NCBI RefSeq assembly: GCF_033170385.1
Contig: NZ_CP126170.1
Span: 2,008,001-2,072,000, forward strand
DNA length: 64,000 nt
From: Xanthomonas rydalmerensis
Lineage (GTDB): Bacteria > Pseudomonadota > Gammaproteobacteria > Xanthomonadales > Xanthomonadaceae
Direction: 5' to 3'
A model generated the notes under the pieces. It saw only the letters and a list, made by a program, of their open reading frames with translations. It was not told where the DNA came from and searched no databases. A program made the translations under genes and the position numbers. Each line of letters starts with the position of its first letter. Within the stretch, counting starts at the first letter, position 1. Shown here one piece after another: positions 28,150 to 35,762 of the stretch.

Positions 28150-30039
28150 ATGCCTCTTATCACTCTGCAGAACCTCGACTACAGCGTCGGCGGCCCCTTG
28201 TTGCTGGAAAAGACCGACCTGTCGATCGAGCCGGGCGAGCGGATCGCCCTGATCGGCCGCAACGGCGCCGGCAAATCCACCTTGATGAAACTGATCGCCG
28301 GCGAGCTCAAGCCCGACGACGGCGAAGTTCGCGTGCAGCAGGGCGTGCGCATCGCCCGGCTCGAGCAGGAGGTGCCGCATGGCGCCGCCGGCAGCGTGTT
28401 CGACGTGGTCGCCGACGGCCTGGGCGAGCTTGGCCATTGGCTGGCCGAGTTCCATCGGCTCAGCCATGCCGCCGAGTTCGACGGCGATGCGCTGGGCGCG
28501 GTGCAGTCCAAGATCGATGGCGCCAATGGCTGGGCGCTGGACCAACGGGTCAACGAGACTCTGACCCGCCTGGAGCTGGACGGCGATGCCGAGTTCGCGC
28601 GGCTGTCCGGCGGCATGAAGCGCCGGGTGCTGCTGGCGCGGGCGCTGGTGTCGGCGCCGGACCTGCTGTTGCTGGACGAACCGACCAACCACCTCGACAT
28701 CGAGGCCATCGACTGGCTGGAAGGCTTCCTCAAGGGCTGGAACGGCAGCGTCGTGTTCGTGACCCACGACCGGCGTTTCCTGCGTGCCCTGGCCACCCGC
28801 ATCGTCGAGATCGACCGCGGCCAGGTCAGCAGCTGGCCGGGCGACTGGGCCAACTACGAGCGCCGCCGCGAGGAGCGGCTCAACGCGCAGGCGCAGGAAA
28901 ACGCGCGCTTCGACAAGCTGCTGGCGCAGGAAGAAGTGTGGATCCGCCAGGGCATCAAGGCGCGGCGTACCCGCGACGAGGGCCGGGTACGGCGGCTGGA
29001 AGCGATGCGTCGCGAGCGCACCCAGCGCCGCGAACTCGGCGGCAACGTGCGCATGGAAGCGGCGCAGGGCGAGTCCTCCGGCAAGAAGGTGATCGAGGCC
29101 AAGGACCTGAGCTTCGCCTTCGGCGCGCGCAGCATGGTGCGCGATTTTTCCACCACCATCCTGCGCGGCGACCGCATCGGCCTGATCGGCCCCAACGGCA
29201 GCGGCAAAACCACGCTGCTGAAGCTGTTGCTGGGCGAACTGACCCCGGACCAGGGCGAAGTGCGCGCCGGCACCAATCTGCAGGTGGCGTACTTCGACCA
29301 GTACCGCGCCACCCTGCGCGAGGACTGGAGCGCGATCGAGAACGTGGCCGAGGGCCGCGACTTCATCGAGGTCAACGGCAAGCGCAAGCACGTGCATGCC
29401 TACCTGCAGGATTTCCTGTTCACCCCGGAGCGCGCGCGTGCGCCGATCACCCGTCTGTCCGGCGGCGAGCGCAACCGCCTGCTGCTGGCGCGGCTGTTCG
29501 CGCAGCCGTCCAACCTGCTGGTGATGGACGAACCGACCAACGACCTGGACGTGGAAACCCTGGAGCTGCTGGAAGAACTGCTCGGCGACTACAGCGGCAC
29601 CTTGTTGCTGGTCAGCCACGACCGCGATTTCATCGACAACGTGGTGACCTCGACCATGGTCATGGAAGGCGATGGCCGCATCGGCGAGTACGTCGGTGGC
29701 TACAGCGACTGGGTGCGCCAGCGCCCGGCGGCCCCGGCCAGTGCCATGGCAGTCGCCAAGGCCTCGGCCACCGCGGCGGCGACCACGCCGGTGGCGGCCG
29801 CCGCGGCGCCCGCGCCGGCCAAGCGCAAGCTCAGCTACAAGGACGCGCGCGAACTGGAGCAGTTGCCGGCGCGGATCGAAGCGCTGGAACAGCAGGTCGC
29901 GGCACTGACCGAGGCGATGACGGACGCGGCGTTCTATCAGCGCGACGCGGCGGCGGTGAATGCGCACACGCAGGCCTTGAGCCAGGCGCAGGCGGACCTG
30001 GATGCGGCGTATGCGCGCTGGAGCGAGTTGGACGCCTGA
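28150..30039 (+). CDS. uup: ABC-F family ATPase Uup
   Basis: Soluble twin-ATPase protein of the ABC-F class; E. coli Uup binds DNA, affects transposon excision and may act at the ribosome. The 629-residue protein has two Walker A motifs (GRNGAGKSTLMKL and GPNGSGKTTLLKL), two signatures (RLSGGMKRRVLLARAL and RLSGGERNRLLLARLF) and two Walker B sites (LLLDEPTNHLDI, LVMDEPTNDLDV). A charged linker precedes a C-terminal coiled coil (about 560-629, starting KRKLSYKDARELEQLP), which identifies Uup rather than EttA or YheS. Confidence 0.92.
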   Translation: MPLITLQNLDYSVGGPLLLEKTDLSIEPGERIALIGRNGAGKSTLMKLIAGELKPDDGEVRVQQGVRIARLEQEVPHGAAGSVFDVVADGLGELGHWLAEFHRLSHAAEFDGDALGAVQSKIDGANGWALDQRVNETLTRLELDGDAEFARLSGGMKRRVLLARALVSAPDLLLLDEPTNHLDIEAIDWLEGFLKGWNGSVVFVTHDRRFLRALATRIVEIDRGQVSSWPGDWANYERRREERLNAQAQENARFDKLLAQEEVWIRQGIKARRTRDEGRVRRLEAMRRERTQRRELGGNVRMEAAQGESSGKKVIEAKDLSFAFGARSMVRDFSTTILRGDRIGLIGPNGSGKTTLLKLLLGELTPDQGEVRAGTNLQVAYFDQYRATLREDWSAIENVAEGRDFIEVNGKRKHVHAYLQDFLFTPERARAPITRLSGGERNRLLLARLFAQPSNLLVMDEPTNDLDVETLELLEELLGDYSGTLLLVSHDRDFIDNVVTSTMVMEGDGRIGEYVGGYSDWVRQRPAAPASAMAVAKASATAAATTPVAAAAAPAPAKRKLSYKDARELEQLPARIEALEQQVAALTEAMTDAAFYQRDAAAVNAHTQALSQAQADLDAAYARWSELDA

Positions 30040-30042
30040 AAA

Positions 30043-30076
30043 GCCGGGGCCCGGGACCGGGGACCCGGGGCACGAA
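30043..30076. repeat. GGGACCCGG heptamer-like run after uup
   Basis: Short GC-only repeat (GGGCCCGGGACCGGGGACC type), facing a complementary run at 30155-30186 that lies inside the barstar coding sequence. The two could pair across about 75 bases. Confidence 0.7.
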
Positions 30077-30133
30077 AAAACAAGGGCAGATCAAGGAGCG
30101 CAATTATTCCCGTCGCACGCGCAGGGAACATTG

Positions 30134-30595
30134 CTACGCCGGATCGCGCTCTTCCGGGTCCCCGGTCCCGGGTCCCGGGTCCCGGCTTCCGCCCACGAAC
30201 GCGACGAAGCTGACGCCGTCCTGGGCCCACTCGCGGGCGACGTCGTCGAGGATCTCCAGCAGCACGTCGAAGGCCGGCTGCGCCACCGCCTGCAACTGCC
30301 CGGCATCCTCCAGCAGCAGCGCATAACCGCGGGGGGAGGGCAGCCAGGACAGGTCGCGCAGGCCATCGGTGAGCGCGTCCCAGTTGCGGCCGAAGCCGGG
30401 TGGGAAGTCCAATTGCGCGGCCAACCGCATCAGCAGCATGGCCTTGCCGGTGCAACCGTCCAGGTCGATCCGGCACAGCCGCAGGCCGGCGTCGCGGGCC
30501 AGGGCGGCGACGCTGTCCAGGTCGCGGTTGGCGACGCGATACACGCCGGAGGCAGCCGGCTCGGCCAGGTTCAGCGCGAACGGGAAGCCGCTCAT
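30134..30595 (-). CDS. Barstar-family ribonuclease inhibitor
   Basis: A 153-residue homologue of barstar, the intracellular inhibitor of barnase. The core runs from about residue 30 to 133 (RIDLDGCTGKAMLLMRLAAQLDFPP, FGRNWDALTDGLRDL, LLEDAGQL), matching the barstar fold; FGRNWDAL is the signature around the Asp helix that plugs the RNase active site. Its start overlaps the stop of the ribonuclease gene upstream. The last ~18 residues (GSRDPGPGTGDPEERDPA) are encoded by the GGGTCCC repeat and are probably not part of the fold. Confidence 0.9.
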   Translation of the reverse strand: MSGFPFALNLAEPAASGVYRVANRDLDSVAALARDAGLRLCRIDLDGCTGKAMLLMRLAAQLDFPPGFGRNWDALTDGLRDLSWLPSPRGYALLLEDAGQLQAVAQPAFDVLLEILDDVAREWAQDGVSFVAFVGGSRDPGPGTGDPEERDPA

Positions 30596-31059
30596 GGCGT
30601 CGGCCCCGCACCGCCGACCTGGAAGCTGCGGAAACTGTCGTAGTGGTCGTCGCTGTAATACCAGACCTGCGGCGGCGTGCCGCCGGTGACGATGCGGCGC
30701 GCGCCGCGATGCGACAGGCCGGGGGTATCGACGGTGTACTCGCGGTAATAGCCGCGCGGTTGCGCCGGCAACCGGTTCTCGCGGTTGCCGAACACGCTGC
30801 CATCCTGGCGATGCGGGAACGGGCCGCCACGCAGGATCAGCGCCACCGTGGCGTGCGCTTCGGGCGGCAGAAACGCCGGCAGTTCCGGCGATGCCGCGTC
30901 GGCGGGCGTGGAGTTGCCGGGTGCGGTGTATGGGGTCTTTGCGGCGGCGTCGAGCGAGGGCGCGAATTGCGGGTGCGGCGGATGCTGCAGCCCGCGGATG
31001 CCCCACAGCCCGCCGACCAGCAACACGATGGCGGCGATCAACAGCACGGGCTTGCGCAT
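30592..31059 (-). CDS. Barnase-family (guanyl-specific) ribonuclease, exported
   Basis: A 155-residue ribonuclease with an N-terminal signal or anchor (about residues 5-20), a Pro-rich spacer and a barnase-like catalytic domain (about 75-150). Expected catalytic residues are present: Glu107 (YYREYTV), Arg121/122 (RGARRIV) and His139 (SDDHYDSF). FGNRENRLP matches the barnase FxNREGxLP substrate-binding loop. GGAG lies before the ATG. Its TGA overlaps the barstar ATG, so inhibitor and enzyme are coupled. Likely role is extracellular RNA degradation or competition (inference). Confidence 0.9.
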   Translation of the reverse strand: MRKPVLLIAAIVLLVGGLWGIRGLQHPPHPQFAPSLDAAAKTPYTAPGNSTPADAASPELPAFLPPEAHATVALILRGGPFPHRQDGSVFGNRENRLPAQPRGYYREYTVDTPGLSHRGARRIVTGGTPPQVWYYSDDHYDSFRSFQVGGAGPTP

Positions 31060-31354
31060 GGACTCTCCTGCAGGAACGGCAGCGGCGCGCGGCATGGCGC
31101 CATCGCGCACAGTATGGGCCGGCCTGCCTGTTCCCGCTCTAAACGCCGCCGGTCACGCCTGTGACGCGTGCGATTCACATCCGACTAACCGGGGCGTGGG
31201 GCATGGTAGGCGCCGATTCGTAAGGCCGGCCGGCACCGCCGCCGCGGGATGGGACGATGTTTCCCCAGCCGCGCCCTTGGTAAGGTCGCCGACCGTCCCT
31301 ACCATTGCTCACGCAACGCTCGTCCTTTCGACGGCGAAAGTCCAGGAGAACCGC

Positions 31355-31966
31355 ATGGCCTACACCCTCCCCAAGTTGCCCTACGCCTACGACGCGCTGG
31401 AACCGCACATCGATGCGCAGACGATGGAGATCCATCACACCAAGCATCACCAGACCTACATCAACAACGTCAACGCCGCGCTGGAAGGCACCGAGTACGC
31501 CGATCTGCCGATCGAGGCGCTGGCGTCCAAGCTGAAGTCGCTGCCGGAGAACCTGCAGGGTCCGGTGCGCAACAACGGCGGCGGCCATGCCAACCACTCG
31601 CTGTTCTGGACGGTGATGGCGCCCAATGCCGGCGGCACCCCGAGCGGCGACGTGGGCAAGGCGATCGACAGCGAACTGGGCGGCTTCGACAAGTTCAAGG
31701 AAGCCTTCACCAAGGCCGCGCTGACCCGCTTCGGCAGCGGCTGGGCCTGGCTGAGCGTCACCCCCGACAAGAAGCTGGTGGTCGAGAGCACCGCCAACCA
31801 GGACAGCCCGCTGTTCGAGGGCAACACCCCGATCCTGGGCCTGGACGTGTGGGAACACGCCTACTACCTGAAGTACCAGAACCGCCGTCCGGACTACATC
31901 GGCGCGTTCTTCAACGTGGTCGACTGGAAGGAAGTGGAGCGCCGCTACCACGCCGCGATCGGCTGA
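31355..31966 (+). CDS. sodA: Superoxide dismutase, Mn type
   Basis: Cytoplasmic enzyme converting superoxide to hydrogen peroxide and oxygen. The 203-residue protein has metal ligands in [26 protein letters not shown] and [13 protein letters not shown]. The outer-sphere Gln in STANQDSPL and GG before HANHS favour manganese over iron. AGGAG lies eight bases before the ATG; a CTTTCG-ACGG-CGAAAG hairpin at 31325-31340 sits just upstream. A strong terminator follows, so it is monocistronic. Confidence 0.96.
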   Translation: MAYTLPKLPYAYDALEPHIDAQTMEIHHTKHHQTYINNVNAALEGTEYADLPIEALASKLKSLPENLQGPVRNNGGGHANHSLFWTVMAPNAGGTPSGDVGKAIDSELGGFDKFKEAFTKAALTRFGSGWAWLSVTPDKKLVVESTANQDSPLFEGNTPILGLDVWEHAYYLKYQNRRPDYIGAFFNVVDWKEVERRYHAAIG

Positions 31967-31992
31967 TCGCGCGCCAGCATCGCGACATGAAG

Positions 31993-32018
31993 AAGGCCGG
32001 GTTCGCCCGGCCTTTTTT
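31993..32018 (+). terminator. Rho-independent terminator of sodA
   Basis: Stem GGCCGGG / CCCGGCC with a TTCG tetraloop and a TTTTTT run (32013-32018), 26 bases after the sodA stop. The rest of the 31967-32400 gap holds a REP hairpin and nothing else recognisable. Confidence 0.92.
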
Positions 32019-32203
32019 GTGTGTGTCAGACAGAAGCGCTGTAGTGCGAGCGGGGCGTGGCAGCGAGGTGCGGAGAGGCAGGTTGGCACGTGCCTTCGCG
32101 CGCGTGAGCAGCGTGCTTCGGCAGCGATGGCGGTCTGTGCCGCATCGGCCACCGCTTGCGCCGCTGCGTCGCCAGGGCACCTCGAACAACCTAGGGACGC
32201 ACC

Positions 32204-32271
32204 TGTAGGAGCGGCTTCAGCCGCGATGGGCGTTACCGGGAATGCCCGTCGCGGCTGAAGCCGCTCCTACA
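32204..32271. repeat. GTAG-headed REP hairpin
   Basis: A 68-bp inverted repeat: TGTAGGAGCGGCTTCAGCC on the left and its complement on the right (GGCTGAAGCCGCTCCTACA), separated by an imperfectly paired middle. A near-identical copy is at 49525-49590. GTAG-headed REPs of this kind are known in xanthomonads and pseudomonads and are thought to be mobilised by RAYT transposases; none is in the window. Confidence 0.88.
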
Positions 32272-32400
32272 ACAGATGCGGTGATGCGTGACGAAGGCAG
32301 GGCATCAGCGGTGCACGATCGTTGCGTGCAATGGCACACCGCCGGTCCATCCCCACGCGCCGTATCGCACGGCGTGCGACCTCGCCCAGCTGGCCGTCCG

Positions 32401-33288
32401 CTACGGCGCCGGTTGCAGCGATGTCGGCATCGGGTCCAGCGGCTGCAGTGTCATCAGCAGGCCACGCGTGCCGGCTGCGGGCAGGTTCGGCGCCGGCGCG
32501 AACAGGCGTGCGCCGCGCAGCGGGCGGAAGTGGCCGCGTTCGAAGAACACGTGGTCGGCCGCCGCCGTCGTGGCGGGTGCCCGCACGTCGATCCGGTTGC
32601 GTGGCGACTCGCCGCGCACGCTGCCGTCCTCGAAGCGCACCGCCAGCGGCGCCAGTTCGGGCGCGCGCGCTGCGGCGAAGAAGCCGCCCGCCAGCAGCGA
32701 AGGCACGCCCTCGGCGGTGGCATCGATCCATGCCATCAGATCCTCGGCCTGTTCGCGGCGGCTGGCGCTGCCGTCGCGCGCGGCGTGCAGTCGAGTGAAG
32801 TACAGGTTCACCGGCTGCCCGTGCAGGTCCACCCGCACCAGGCCGGCCACGCTGTAGTCCTCCAGCGGATGCAGCAAGGTCTCGGCTTCCTCCAGCACCG
32901 GCAGGCGGGTCAGCAGCGCGTTGCCGCGGCGTTGCGGTCGGCTCGGCGGATCGGGGCTGATGAAGTGGCAGTGGTAGCCCAGGCGCGCGGCCAGCCATTG
33001 CGCCTGGTTCGGCATCTCCGGCGTCTGCAGCACTTCCTGCAGGGCGATGGCGTCGGGGTGCAGCCGCTGCAGGGCCACCACGATGCGCTCGCGGCGTGCG
33101 GGCCAGTCGTCGCCCTCCTGCGCCTGGCGTGGATCGACGGCGAGCGTGAGGGTGACCACGGTAAGGGGGCTGTCCGGCGCTGCCTGGACCGTCGGCACCG
33201 CGTCGGTCATGGCCTGCGCCTGTGCCAATGCCGCCACGGCCAGCAACAGCCAGCCGGTGCGATGCCATCGGAAGACGCGGGGATTCAT
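32401..33288 (-). CDS. Exported EEP-fold (DNase I/phosphatase-like) protein with lost catalytic residues
   Basis: A 295-residue protein with a signal peptide, showing the endonuclease/exonuclease/phosphatase layout: PDAIALQEVLQ (family Glu kept), GNALLTRLPVLEE, LYFTRLHA, LLAGGFFAA and AADHVFF. Usual catalytic residues are missing: Asn of (T/S)xN is replaced in VVTLTLAVD, THL is TRL, GDFN is GGFF and the terminal SDH is absent. It is therefore probably not an active nuclease or phosphatase; a binding role is possible. The frame is intact with normal codon use, so it is not an obvious pseudogene. Confidence 0.8.
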   Translation of the reverse strand: MNPRVFRWHRTGWLLLAVAALAQAQAMTDAVPTVQAAPDSPLTVVTLTLAVDPRQAQEGDDWPARRERIVVALQRLHPDAIALQEVLQTPEMPNQAQWLAARLGYHCHFISPDPPSRPQRRGNALLTRLPVLEEAETLLHPLEDYSVAGLVRVDLHGQPVNLYFTRLHAARDGSASRREQAEDLMAWIDATAEGVPSLLAGGFFAAARAPELAPLAVRFEDGSVRGESPRNRIDVRAPATTAAADHVFFERGHFRPLRGARLFAPAPNLPAAGTRGLLMTLQPLDPMPTSLQPAP

Positions 33289-33436
33289 GTGGCGATGCTA
33301 CGGCGCAGGGTCTCAGGGTTGCGTATACAGCCGGCGGCGCTGCGGCGTCCGCCACACAATCGATGCCGCGCAGCTGACAATCGCGAACATCGCCCCGCCT
33401 CCGGCGCGCGGAGGCGGGGGGACGCGGCGCGAAAGC

Positions 33437-35686
33437 TCAGTGCTGCAGCACGCCGTCCTTCAGGTGCAGCGGCGCGCGCGCTTCCACCTGCGTCGCCGAA
33501 CGGCCCAGCAGCAGCTCGTAGTCGCCGGCGGCGATGTGCCAGTGGCGCTTCTTCGGATCGAAGTCGGCCAGGGTCTTGGGCTCGGCGACGATGCTGACGT
33601 GGCGGCTCTCGCCCGGCTTGAGCATCACCTTGTCCCAGCCGACCAGGCGGATCGGGGTGTGGTGGCCCTGCGGCAGGCGCAGGTACAGCTGCGGCACGTC
33701 GGCGCCTTCGCGATCGCCGGTGTTGCGCACATCGAAACTGGCGACGACGTGGCTACCGTTGGCCTGCACCTTGAAGTTCGAGTAAGCGAACGTGGTGTAG
33801 GACAGGCCATAGCCGAACGGATACACCGGCTCCAGGCCGCGCGCGGCGAACCAGCGGTAGCCGACGTTGGCGCCTTCGATGTTGTAGTCGACGTTGCTCC
33901 CCGGCGGTTGCGCCGGCTTGAAGCCCAGGCCGGGAATCGACGGCCGCGGCAGTTGCGACACGTCGCGCAGCCAGGTCACCGGCAGGCGGCCGGACGGATT
34001 GACCTCGCCCAGCAGCAGCCGCGCCAGACCTTCACCGCCGCGGATGCCCGGGTACCAGGCCTCCAGCACCGCCGGCACCTGCTGCAGCCACGGCATCGCC
34101 ACCGGGCCGTTGGTCTCCAGCACCACCGCCGTCTTCGGGTTGGCCTTGACCACTGCCGCGATCAGTGCGTCCTGCTTGTCGGGCAGGGCGATGTCCGGCA
34201 GGTCCACCGATTCGGCCGACCATTGCGTGGCGAACACGATCGCCACCTCGGCCTCGCGCGCCAGCTTGGCCGCGGCCGCGGGGTCGTCGCCGCTGGCGTA
34301 GTCGATCTGCGCATCCGGCAGCGCCTTGCGCAGCGCCTGCAGCGGCGAGGACGGATGGAACATCACCGGTCCCGGCCAGGTGGTCGGGGCGATCCCCGGC
34401 ACCGCGTTGCCGCCGTTGACGGTGACCCCGACCATCGAGGAACCGCCGCCGCCGATCACACCCTTGTCGGCATGCCCGCCGATCACCGCGATGCGGCGCA
34501 GGTTGCGCGACAGCGGCAGCAGCTTGCCCTCGTTGCGCAACAGCACCGTGCCTTCCTCGACCACGCGCTGCGCGGCCAGGCCGCCGGCGGCATCGTCGAT
34601 CGGCTGGTGCTGCGGCGGGTTGTCGAAACTGCCGGTGGCGATGAAGGCGCGCAGGATGCGCTTGACCATGTCGTCCAGGCGCGCCTGCGGCACGGTGCCG
34701 GCGGCCACCGCCATGCGCAGCGGCTGGTCGAAGTACACCGCCTTGTCGAACACTTCGCCGGCCGACTGCTGGTCCAGGCCGGCCAACGCCGCCTTGGAGC
34801 CGCTGTGCACGCCGCCCCAGTCGGACATCACGTAGCCGGGGAACTTCCACTCCTGCTTCAGCACCTGGTTGAGCAGGTAGTCGTGCTCGCAGCCGTACAC
34901 GCCGTTGATGCGGTTGTACGAACACATCACCGAGCCGGGCTGGCCGATCTTCAGCGCCAGCTCGAAGGCCAGCAGGTCCGATTCGTGCATGGCCTGTTCG
35001 CCGATGTCGGCGCTGTGGGTGTTGCGCCCGGTCTCCAGGTCGTTCATCGCGAAGTGCTTCATGGTCGAGACCACGTGCTGGCTCTGCACGCCGCGGATCG
35101 ATTCGCCGACCAGCACGCCGGCCAGCAGCGGATCCTCGCCGGCGTACTCGAAGTTGCGGCCGTTGCGCGGGTCGCGCTGCAGGTTGACGCTGCCGGCCAG
35201 CAGCACGTTGAAGCCCTGCTGCCAGGCCTCGCGGCCCATGGTGGCGCCGCCGGCGAAGGCCAGCGCGCGGTTCCAGGTGGCGGCGGTGGCGGGGCCGGAG
35301 GGCATCGCGGTGGCGTGGTCGCCGGGGCGGATGTTGCCGGGGTTGGTCACGCCGACGCCGGCATCGGCCAGCTGCTGCGCGGGGATGCCCAGGCGCTCGA
35401 CCGCCGGCACGTAGCCGGCCGAGCCGATCGCGCCGGGTGGCCGCGGGCCGCCGTCCTTGCCCAGCCCGAAGTAGCTGTGCAGCATCTGGAACTTCTCGTC
35501 CGGCGTCATCGCCTGCACCAGCAGCGCGGCGCGCCGGTCCGGCGACAGGCTGCGGTCGTTCCAGGGACGCTGCGCAGCAGCGGCGTTCGGCGTGGACGCC
35601 GTGCCCACGGCCGTCGCCGGCGGCGCGGCGGAGGCGGGCGCGGTCAGCGCGAGGGTCAGGCAAAGGGATCCTGTAAACGTTTTCAT
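33437..35686 (-). CDS. Glycoside hydrolase family 3 beta-glucosidase, exported
   Basis: A 749-residue protein with signal peptide, GH3 N-terminal TIM barrel, GH3 C-terminal domain and a C-terminal fibronectin-III-like domain (about 650-740). The nucleophilic Asp lies in GYVMSDWGG, and KHFAMNDLETGR (KHF motif) binds substrate. Aryl-beta-glucosidase or related exo-glycosidase activity on plant-derived oligosaccharides is the family expectation; exact sugar is unknown. A LacI-type 14-bp semi-palindrome overlaps the start codon. The M14 peptidase gene lies 76 bases upstream on the same strand. Confidence 0.93.
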   Translation of the reverse strand: MKTFTGSLCLTLALTAPASAAPPATAVGTASTPNAAAAQRPWNDRSLSPDRRAALLVQAMTPDEKFQMLHSYFGLGKDGGPRPPGAIGSAGYVPAVERLGIPAQQLADAGVGVTNPGNIRPGDHATAMPSGPATAATWNRALAFAGGATMGREAWQQGFNVLLAGSVNLQRDPRNGRNFEYAGEDPLLAGVLVGESIRGVQSQHVVSTMKHFAMNDLETGRNTHSADIGEQAMHESDLLAFELALKIGQPGSVMCSYNRINGVYGCEHDYLLNQVLKQEWKFPGYVMSDWGGVHSGSKAALAGLDQQSAGEVFDKAVYFDQPLRMAVAAGTVPQARLDDMVKRILRAFIATGSFDNPPQHQPIDDAAGGLAAQRVVEEGTVLLRNEGKLLPLSRNLRRIAVIGGHADKGVIGGGGSSMVGVTVNGGNAVPGIAPTTWPGPVMFHPSSPLQALRKALPDAQIDYASGDDPAAAAKLAREAEVAIVFATQWSAESVDLPDIALPDKQDALIAAVVKANPKTAVVLETNGPVAMPWLQQVPAVLEAWYPGIRGGEGLARLLLGEVNPSGRLPVTWLRDVSQLPRPSIPGLGFKPAQPPGSNVDYNIEGANVGYRWFAARGLEPVYPFGYGLSYTTFAYSNFKVQANGSHVVASFDVRNTGDREGADVPQLYLRLPQGHHTPIRLVGWDKVMLKPGESRHVSIVAEPKTLADFDPKKRHWHIAAGDYELLLGRSATQVEARAPLHLKDGVLQH
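35672..35685. promoter_or_regulatory. LacI/GalR-type operator-like semi-palindrome at the GH3 start codon
   Basis: tgtaaacgttttca fits the LacI-family pattern of TG and CA ends around a central CG, with one mismatch between the arms. It covers the ATG and first codons, where a repressor would block expression. Because these bases also encode MKTFT, chance is possible. No LacI-family gene lies nearby. Confidence 0.3.
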
Positions 35687-35762
35687 ATCGGGGCGAACAG
35701 CCTCACTAGCAGATAAAGGGAAGGCGCATCGGGGGGAGTTGGGGGGAGGGCGGAACCGCGCG

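Noticed and set aside
30134..31059. Barnase/barstar pair considered as a classical type II toxin-antitoxin module
   Set aside because: The RNase has an exporting N-terminus and the genes lack the autoregulatory DNA-binding antitoxin typical of type II modules.
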